A stretch of 34,769 nucleotides of DNA from Cruorifilaria tuberocauda. Its lineage: Eukaryota > Nematoda > Chromadorea > Rhabditida > Onchocercidae. Positions 22,923-30,900 of the stretch are shown here, piece by piece. The DNA lies in the NCBI GenBank assembly GCA_013365365.1, contig JABVXU010000559.1:1-34769 (forward strand), written 5' to 3'. The notes beneath the pieces were generated by a model. The model was not told the DNA's origin. It did no database searches and was given only the letters and a program-made list of their open reading frames with translations. The position numbers and the translations under genes were made by a program. How positions within the stretch are numbered: the first letter of the stretch is position 1; each line of letters begins with the position of its first letter.

Positions 22923-23832
22923 TTAAAGAATTTAAAAGTATTAACATATCATTGAAGTAGTACTGATAAATAAATGATATATATATCCTAATTCAATAAA
23001 CATATCTCCTTTGGGAAATAAGTTTATTTATTTCTTTCAAATATTCATAAAGTTAAAAAAAAGAAAAGAAAACTTTCCCATTAAATTTGATTTATGAAAA
23101 AATATTTAGAATTAAAATTATCAATACAAATAATTAGAATAAATTTAATTCATTAATTCATATACAAATTTATTTCGTTTGATTTATTATTCCTAATTAT
23201 CATTCATATCTTATCATTTCTTATCAAACTTTATTCAATATTTACTCCAAGCATTTATCATTTATCATCTTCTCTTAATTTATTTATAAATTCTGTTAAA
23301 TTTCAAAAATTTTTTATGAATTAATAAAATATTGATTTTACAATTTAAAAAATGATCTCAATAGAAAATACATCATTCCTTTTTTTATTCATTCATTCAT
23401 GCTCTCTTAAGAACTTTTCAAGTATCATTCATTATTATTATCAATTAAGCGCTCTTAGCTAATTCTTAACAAAATTAATTGCTAATTGATGAAACAATCA
23501 AAAAGTTATTTATAAATTTTTTTATAGCAAGGAGCAAGTGAAATGCTAAAATCATGGAAATAATTCTGGCTTACTTAAAATTTTCATCACAATTATCATT
23601 TTTTAATAAATATGACTAATTTGTTTTGTTTAGTTTGAAATTAAAAAGGTACTAGATTAATTAATTAATTAATTAAAATTAAATTAAATTAAAATAAATC
23701 TAAAAATTCCTTTTTAAATTTGTATTTCATTTTATAAATATATCAAATAATCAATATCATATTTGTGTTTGGCTAACGAACAAATAATAAATTTAATTCA
23801 TTTTAAATATTAAATCACAGCTAATTGTAATT
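22923..23832. other. AT-rich DNA, no gene seen
   Basis: About 0.9 kb with TTATCATT words and an (AATT)n run near 23660. No coding or RNA signal. Confidence 0.65.
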
Positions 23833-24260
23833 GACGTGTAGAATACATTCTACGTGATGATCATTCTACGACCATAATCTACGTGACAATGACGCACACA
23901 AAACCTAATCTATGTAATGAATAAGTGATAACGTGTATTAAAATTAAAATTATTCCACATGATATATTCACACGTAATAACATCCGTAAAATATGATCCA
24001 CGTCATGTATAAATAATGACGTGTATAAGATAATCTACGTAATGCATAAATAATCACGTATATAAAAATATATAATGTAACATATATGAGTATAGTAATG
24101 TGGATAAAAATATAAATTCACGTGATAATATAAATAATGACGTGGATAAAATGTAACAATTAACGTATAATATATGAATAACTAGTATGCGTAAAATATA
24201 ATCTACGTCATTTATATAAGTAATAACTATACGTATATAATTTATATAAGTAATAAGTAT
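23833..24260. repeat. Degenerate ACGT-rich repeat region
   Basis: Many copies of CTACGT, CACGTGA, TGACGTG and ACGTAATG separated by ATAAATAAT and ATAAAATAT words, roughly 50 bp apart but without a strict period. Starts with GTAGAAT-AC-ATTCTAC, a perfect short palindrome. CpG in ACGT context is far above the background. Confidence 0.75.
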
Positions 24261-24479
24261 ATAAGATGTGATATAACTTTATATGAAAATGATATCGTTT
24301 CATGCAACGTTTTTATGTAAGCTTGCATTTTTTAAAATCAATCCAATCAATAGTATATGTTACAGTATATATTACGTGTGTCACGTGTACTGAAATGCAT
24401 GCATACCATGATTATACGGATATTTTCACGTGTCATTTACTCACGAGCATATTTGCATAAATTATATCATGCAAAGTTA

Positions 24480-24580
24480 GGGATAGAGTAGTGATAGCAG
24501 TAATACTAATAGCAAAGGTGCAGATGCCATCATTATCGATTGAATTTGGCGCTCTAGACACAGTTAGTAGTAGTATGTGA
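24480..24580 (+). other. GC-richer patch ending in a strong splice donor
   Basis: The patch is non-repetitive. An ATG at 24524 reads MPSLSIEFGALDTVSSS before TGA at 24578. GTGAGTAT at 24576 is a good 5' splice site. It could be a non-coding or alternative first exon of the FERM gene 3.3 kb downstream; spliced to 27855 the frame stops before the main ATG, so it would act as leader with a short upstream frame. Unproven. Confidence 0.25.
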
Positions 24581-24965
24581 GTATACGTGTCTGTGTCTGT
24601 ATGCTTTTACGTGTATGTGTATGTCAGTGTCTGTGTCTTTATATCTGTACGTGTATGTGTCCGTGTATTTGTCTCTGTCTGTTTACTTCTGTGGTTTGTA
24701 CATGTATGTTTATGTATCTGTTTCTGTGTCTGTATACTTATACGTGTATGTACGTGTATGTGTCTGTATGTGTCTGCATGCTTGTATACGTATGTGTTCG
24801 TTTATCTGTGTTTATGTCTATATACTTTTATATGTGTGTGTGTGTGTGTGTGTGTGTCTGTATGCTTGTACGTGTATGCAAGTGTATGTGTCTGTATATC
24901 TTTGCACGTATGCAAATATATCAATGTCTCTCTGTTCTATGTCTGTCTATATGCTTATATTTGTT
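24580..24965. repeat. TG-rich region, (TG)12 core
   Basis: Degenerate TGTGTCTGTATGCTT(TTA)CGTGTATG repeats with pure TG at 24833-24857. All three plus frames are open because such DNA rarely forms stops; the Cys/Val/Tyr frames are not genes. It is the complement type of the CA region at 18.5-19.2 kb. Confidence 0.88.
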
Positions 24966-25302
24966 TGTGGTTATTTTCAATTCACTTTTCATTGAAACTT
25001 ATTTTCTCTGAATAATACATTCATTTATATATTTTCATATACTCTTTCATCCTTTCTTTTCATCTTTTACCAGGAACTTTTTTTTTTTTCTTTATTTTTC
25101 TTGTTTACTTCTTCTTTCATTCTTTGTTAGTGTGTATGTATATGTTTTTGTTTTTGTTTTTTTCTTTTGTTCTTTCTTCTTTGTACTCCTAATGTTGTTG
25201 TTATCAAAGTATTTTGCTTTTTTGCTAAAATTTTTATCTGTCATTATCAGTAAAGATTGTTTTTAATGTTAAGACATGTAATTGATATCATAAGGTTTTC
25301 AT
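24966..25302. other. T-rich DNA, no gene seen
   Basis: Includes TTTTTGTTTTTG and TTCTTTC words. Nothing recognised. Confidence 0.6.
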
Positions 25303-25855
25303 GGATTAGGTAAATTTTTATCTCATGCAGTAAGTTATTGTTATTGTAAGTTATTTAGTAAGTTATTGGATTAGGTAAATTTTTACCTCATGTAGTAAGT
25401 TATTGTTATTGTAAGTTATCTTATGTAATAAGTTATTGGATCAGGTAAATTTTTATCTCATGCAGTAAGTTATTGTTATTGTAAGTTATGTAGTAAGTTA
25501 TTGGATTAGGTATAATTTTATCTCATGCAGTAAGGTATTGTTGTTGTAGGTTATTTAGTAAGTTATTGGATTAGGTAAATTTTTATTTCATGTAGTAAGT
25601 TATTGTTATTGATATGATGAGATTTTCATGGATTAGGTCTTTATCTCATGCAGTAAGTTATTGTTATTGTATGTTATCTTATGTAATAAATTATTGGGTC
25701 AGGTAAATTTTTTATCTCCTGTAGCAAGTTATTGTTATTTTATGTAGTAAGTTATTGAATTAGGTAATTTTTATTTCAGGTGATAAGTTATTGTGTTTGA
25801 TAAGATTTTCATAGATTAGGTAAATTTCTACTTTATATAGTAACTTATCATATAT
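25303..25855. repeat. Variable 56-70 bp tandem array, 9 copies
   Basis: Units begin GGATTAGGTAAATTTTTATC at 25303, 25368, 25438, 25503, 25568, 25630, 25696, 25757 and 25813 (the later ones varied). The middle reads CATGCAGTAAGTTATTGTTA. Units end in one of two modules, TAGTAAGTTATT or GATAAGATTTTCAT. Confidence 0.94.
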
Positions 25856-26062
25856 ACGAATATTTAGTATGGATGAGTTACGTATACGAATAGTTATTAT
25901 GGTTAAAGCAGGTATATGAATAATTAATATGGATGAATTACGTATACGAATAATTATTATAAATGAGTCGCATATACTAATAATTATTACGTATAAGTTA
26001 TGCATATGAATAATTATTATGAAGAAGTTACGTATACGAGTAATTATTGTGGATAAGTTATT
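25846..26062. repeat. 30-bp tandem array, 7 copies
   Basis: Unit TTACGTATACGAATAATTAT then TATGGATGAG, continuing directly from the end of the 65-bp array. Contains the palindromes ACGTATACG and ATAATTAT. Because 30 is a multiple of 3, the minus strand shows a repetitive open frame (25760-26005) that is not supported as a gene. Confidence 0.92.
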
Positions 26063-26318
26063 AATTATTTATACTTGTAGGAATTGTTAAATAAATTACT
26101 TGAATATTGTTTACCAATAATGTTGTTCATGCATAAGATAGGTAAAATGGTCAGTTTTTTTTTTTTTGTTTTGAAATGAAAATGAAAATTATATAGAATT
26201 ACTTTTCTTGAATAACTAGAATTGATGAAATGGACGAATATATAGCGTAACGTGTTGCTTGGAAATTATGATATGTGAAGAATTCGTCCGAAATTATTTT
26301 AAATTTCTTGTTAATTTA

Positions 26319-26320
<2 letters not shown>

Positions 26321-26352
<32 letters not shown>
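26321..26352. repeat. (AG)n microsatellite
   Basis: Nearly pure AG run of about 14 units. Confidence 0.95.
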
Positions 26353-26353
<1 letters not shown>

Positions 26354-26597
26354 AGGAAAAGAAGAGTAAGATAGAGAAGGAAAGAAGTGAATTTTTATGT
26401 GATCATGTTTTTTTTTTTTGTTCTTGTTTCTTTTTTCAATTTTGATTGTAATCTAGCTTTTTTTGCAAGTAATAAATATGTAGAATATATAATAGATTAG
26501 TTATTGATAAGATATATAATTATTATGATAATTACGTTTGTTGTTAATCAAATAATATTCGAGATCTAATTATTCTACTTATTCAAGAAAAGTAATT

Positions 26598-26858
26598 TTA
26601 TATAATTTGTATAGTTATAGTATCATATAGTAATTTTTGTTGTACAATTTTAAATTTAAATGATAATATAAAATTTTTTAGTAAATATTTATTCCTGACA
26701 ATATTGCTATCGCTGCTTCTAATAGCTCTCTTCATTTTCATCTCTAGGCGAATTCTTTTAGTCGAATTATGATTTCTTCTGATAATACGTTTGATTGCAG
26801 ATTCAGTATTATTTTGATAAGACTGATAAGGGGATGGATGATCGCTCATTATTTTCAA
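26598..26858 (-). CDS. Small open frame in a GC-richer patch, doubtful
   Basis: 86 codons beginning MKIMSDHPSPYQSYQNN, rich in Arg, Lys, Asn and Ser, with a basic middle (KRIIRRN, KRIRLEMKMKR). The upstream two thirds (about 26700-26858) has clearly higher GC than its flanks. The C-terminal third reads like AT-rich non-coding DNA. No domain or homologue recognised; it could be one exon of an unseen minus-strand gene or chance. Confidence 0.15.
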   Translation of the reverse strand: MKIMSDHPSPYQSYQNNTESAIKRIIRRNHNSTKRIRLEMKMKRAIRSSDSNIVRNKYLLKNFILSFKFKIVQQKLLYDTITIQII

Positions 26859-26859
26859 T

Positions 26860-27583
26860 ATCCTTTTAAGAATTCATTAGTTATTACTGTTAATTAATCT
26901 TTAATTAACTTCATTCAATATTTTTCGCTTTTTTCTTTTTTTCTTTTTTCTTTATAAAATATAAAAAAATGAACTGGTGAAAAAAAATTGAATGGAATTG
27001 AATGCTAATTTTATTTTTTCTCTTCCTCAATGCTGAAATGATATTCGTCATCTGTCAATTGATTTCATTTAAAATCTATCTTCTCTCTTTTCTCCAAATG
27101 TGTTGTAATCTCATATTTTGGTTTTTTTTTTCCAGTACTCACAAAACTAAGTTGAAAGAAATAAGGTTTTTGAATTAATGAAATAGTATTTTAGCTGTTT
27201 GTTTTTACTTCATCTAGCTTAATATTTTTTTTAAACTTCATTTATCTTTTCCCTTTTATTAATCGTTCTTTATTGAAAATTAGACAGATATCATTAATTT
27301 ATCTTTCTTTAGGAAAAAATGAGAAAATAGATAAGTTATTTATTGAAGTAGTTTATTTTAAGCTAAAATTGGACAAGTTAGATTTTTATCAGGTTTTTTT
27401 TTTCGTGAATTTATAGGATTTTTTAGAAATGATTGTTTCAAGTTTATATTTTAGATAAATATTCATTTCACTATTTTCTATCTTTTTTATTCGTACTTCT
27501 TTGCGATGGTGATTCCTATTTTTGGAAATGGTTTTATTTCACTCATTTGAATAGATAAACGCTCCGCCTAACATCGATAGCAA
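26860..27583. other. AT-rich DNA upstream of the FERM gene
   Basis: T-run rich. GC rises from about 27550. No TATA-Inr arrangement can be singled out in such AT-rich DNA. 26353-26597 is likewise empty. Confidence 0.6.
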
Positions 27584-27637
27584 CTATCATTAAGGATTAG
27601 CTAGTTTGGCTATCATTAAGCATTAGGCTAGTTTCTG
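27584..27637 (+). repeat. 26-bp direct repeat upstream of the FERM gene
   Basis: Two copies begin CTATCATTAAG at 27584 and 27610 and continue with ATTAG-CTAGTTT. They lie in a patch of raised GC about 215-270 bp before the putative acceptor, so they are candidates for proximal promoter elements. No factor site is claimed. Confidence 0.6.
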
Positions 27638-27843
27638 TTGATGTCATTTGAAAATGGTAATAAATCATCAAAGTTCTATAAATTTCATTTTGAGTTTAAT
27701 CTGACATTTAAACTGATTGAACGATTGTTGCTAATGTCGTCTGTCGTTTTCCTTTATATTTTCTGCTCTTTCTTTTCTCTTTCTTTTGCTTCAAGTGAAA
27801 TATTTGTTTTCATGTATAATTTTATAAATGATTTATCAAGTAG

Positions 27844-27854
27844 TTTTTTTGCAG
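27844..27854 (+). promoter_or_regulatory. 3' splice acceptor ahead of exon 1, possible trans-splice site
   Basis: TTTTTTTGCAG lies 55 bases upstream of the ATG. No matching upstream exon is obvious. In nematodes an acceptor of this kind near a start codon commonly receives the SL1 spliced leader; alternatively it joins an untranslated first exon further left. The choice cannot be made from sequence. Confidence 0.55.
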
Positions 27855-27972
27855 ATTAAACAGTAAGAAGGAATTTTAAAGTGAAATTGAATAATACTAT
27901 ATATAAACGATGGATCAACAATCTGCAACTGTAGATTTTCTTGATTCTACCAAACAAATCTTCCATGTATCA
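27855..27972 (+). CDS. frm-1: Exon 1: 5' leader and start of FERM lobe F1
   Basis: Coding part is 27910-27972 (residues 1-21, phase 0 end), beginning [10 protein letters not shown] and ending at donor GTAAGT (27973). It supplies the first strand of lobe F1. The leader 27855-27909 starts right after a TTTTTTTGCAG acceptor and has an in-frame TAA six bases before the ATG. Intron 1 is 27973-28661 (689 bp, T-rich, nothing recognised in it). Confidence 0.8.
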
Positions 27973-30900
27973 GTAAGTCATTTGTTTGATAAGTTGAAAT
28001 TATTTTAAAGCAAAAATTTATCTATGTCAATAAATTTTTAAGCAGCGGAAGTTTTTCTTTTTAAATTTTGAATTTAAAATTAAAATTAAAGTTTAAAATT
28101 TAATTTTAAGATCTGAGTAAAATTTAAACCATTAATAAATATCACTATACATAATGAATTACTTATTTTTGTTATTTTTTCCGTCCTCGTCGTGTTTTTT
28201 TTTTAAATTTTTTAAATTTGATGTACTGTGTTGTTGCTCTTTCTTTGTTTCCTGCTAAAATCAGTTGCAGTTTGTTATTTTTTTTTTTGAAAAATTGATT
28301 TCTTTTTTATGGATATATCGATTTCATTTTTTTGTGGCTGAATCATTTTGTCCTCTTTTGAATTTTTTTTCTTTTTTCCTTTGTTTCATTTAATTGTGAT
28401 TGATAAGTTATGTAATGTCATAAATTTCTTACTCCATTTTTTTTTAAGTACCAAAGCCGGATTTTTTAACACAAAATACAGAATTTCAAAAGAAATTTTT
28501 TCACTGTTAATATGAATTCCGATGAAAAAAATATATACTAATAAAGTTTATATATGTATGTTACGTCTTCAGCTTGATAGACAAATTGACATGTGCAGTT
28601 TATTATCCGAAATATTCTCAGGATTTTTCCATTATGATTTACTTTAGTTTTGTTTCTTTAGAAAAAAGCTGAAGGGGGTAAGCTGTTTGATAAAGTATGC
28701 GCGTTTCTCGGTCTCATTGAAAAAGATTATTTCGCATTATGTTTCATCGATAGCAATGGTAATCAAGTAAGTTATTTTTTTTTTATCGATAACAATGGTA
28801 ACTAAATAAGTTCCTTCATTATCTCCTGATATAAGTCCAGCAATAGTTTCTCGTTAGTAAGATAAGTAAAAGTGGTATAGTTGAAATTAAAGTATTTTCA
28901 AATGAAACTTGTATATTGAAATGATTCCTTTTTACCTGTTAATTTTCTAGGGTTTTATCATCTATTAGTGATAGGTAAGAGTTGTAATACCATCTTTTCT
29001 TATAATACAATCAGTATGCATCTATCGTCTATTTTTTATCTTAGAAACAGCAAATAATGATGATAAATCATATATTTATATGGTAAATTGAATATAATCT
29101 TTATATGGATTTATTGAAATCCTAATATTCTTAAAATGTGTTTATGATATTCGATTTTACAAGTTATCACTTATACCGTGTATACTCGATCTTGATACAT
29201 TTTCAGCAATGGATCTATAATGACAAGCGAATTTTAAAGCAATTAAAAGGTATTTACGTTTGAATGATTTCAATAAATAAGTAATTTGTAGTTTATAAAT
29301 TGAAATTTGCCTATAGCTATAGCTTAACAATTTAAATTTATTATTATTGACTCTTATCTACAGACCACCATAATAGCAATCAGTCCTCTGCCGGAAGATA
29401 GAATTTGCATGAATAATCATATTATGTCCAATTGAATTACTAACAATCAAGAATTTATTTCTTTTTGCTAATTATATTTTAAAATGAAAAAATTCTCGCT
29501 AAATCTTAATGGGATTGATTTATTCATTTTTGCCTAAGGTTACGAAAAATATAAGTTTGGTTATATAGGTTTCGTGACCTAAATTTTTTTATTCCATAGG
29601 CTCATCATGACTCTATAATTAGAATTCCTGAGAGATATCACTCTATTTCAAAATGTATTCTCATTCACAAACAATTTATAAATGATATTCCTTGATCTCT
29701 CATGGAATCGTCTTTAAATAATTATTGATTTTGCTATTTCCAATTGCTTTCCATAATGCGTTGATTTTGTTTGACATATTCTTTTTTATAATAAAAAAAA
29801 TTGCTAAAAGTTTATGAAATAGTAAAATAATATCATGCTCAAAAATTCAAAAAGTTTGACACAATGAAAATTTCAAGCAAATTATACGATTATTAAACGT
29901 TTTAATCATATAGTATTCGTAAATTAATTCTCGCATGTCTAAAATTTAAAGTATGAAATACTGATACCTGTCTGTTAAAGAAAGATAAAAATAGTATGAT
30001 TATTCTAGTTTTTTTTACTTTTTTTATTTATTATAAAATTACTCTTGAATTAGTTACTCCAAGGTAAACACATGATTAATCATCAAACACTGATTATAAT
30101 AATGTATTAAATACAAGCTGGTAAAATCATAAGATCCTTATCGTATGCGTTACTCTAATCGAAATAAATCTCGAACTCAGCTCGAGCTTTATTAATTGCC
30201 TCGTAGATTATCATGCATTAAATTTACAATGTTTAAAAAACATGTCTGCTATCTTATATTCTTTATAGGTCATCCATGGAATTTTTTATTTCGAGTGAAA
30301 TTTTATCCACCCGAACCGGCAACACTAGCTGAGGACAGAACGCGTCATCTTTTAAGCTTGCAAGTTCGACATGATATTTTTACTGGCAAGTTAGTATTTC
30401 AGCTGCTTCGTTTATATGGTTTATTGTTCAAATTGTTGAAATTTTTATTGAATATAAAACATTTTCCAAATTATCATAAATTTCCAGGCTTCCAGCTACC
30501 CTTGCTACACATGCTTTGTTAGGTTCCTATGTCGCACAGTCCGTGCGAGGTGATTATGAACCTTCTTTACAATACATTGATTTTCTCAGAAGTTGTCATT
30601 TGGCTCCAGTGCCAAATGAAACACTTTATGAAAAAGTTGAAGAACTGCACAAACATCACAAGTAAATTTTTTGGTTTTCCACTCGTACTTCATATATTAA
30701 ATGCATATTTTGGCAAAATTTACCATAATTTAGTATCTTTTCAAAAAATTTTTCACGAAAGTATTTATTGAACAAATTTAAAGCAATGTGTGCATCAACG
30801 TATAACATTGCCTATCATCAATTAAAATTGATACTTATGAGAATGTTTAAGATAGAGTATGAGAATATCTAATAATTCATAGGATAGTTTGATTTTATTG

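Noticed and set aside
24577..25015. Three overlapping plus-strand frames of 126-144 codons rich in Cys, Val and Tyr
   Set aside because: All three frames are open together because TG-rich repeats rarely make stop codons. The peptide content is just the repeat read out.
25760..26005. 81-codon minus frame with a repeated RIRNSSIL motif
   Set aside because: The motif repeats because the 30-bp array is ten codons long; nothing else supports coding.
27638..27859. 73-codon frame just upstream of the FERM gene
   Set aside because: It ends across the exon 1 acceptor, is Phe/Ser-rich from T runs, and an in-frame stop separates the leader from the real ATG.
30529..30771. 80-codon frame overlapping exon 5
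   Set aside because: Out of frame with the conserved lobe F2 sequence and runs into intron 5.
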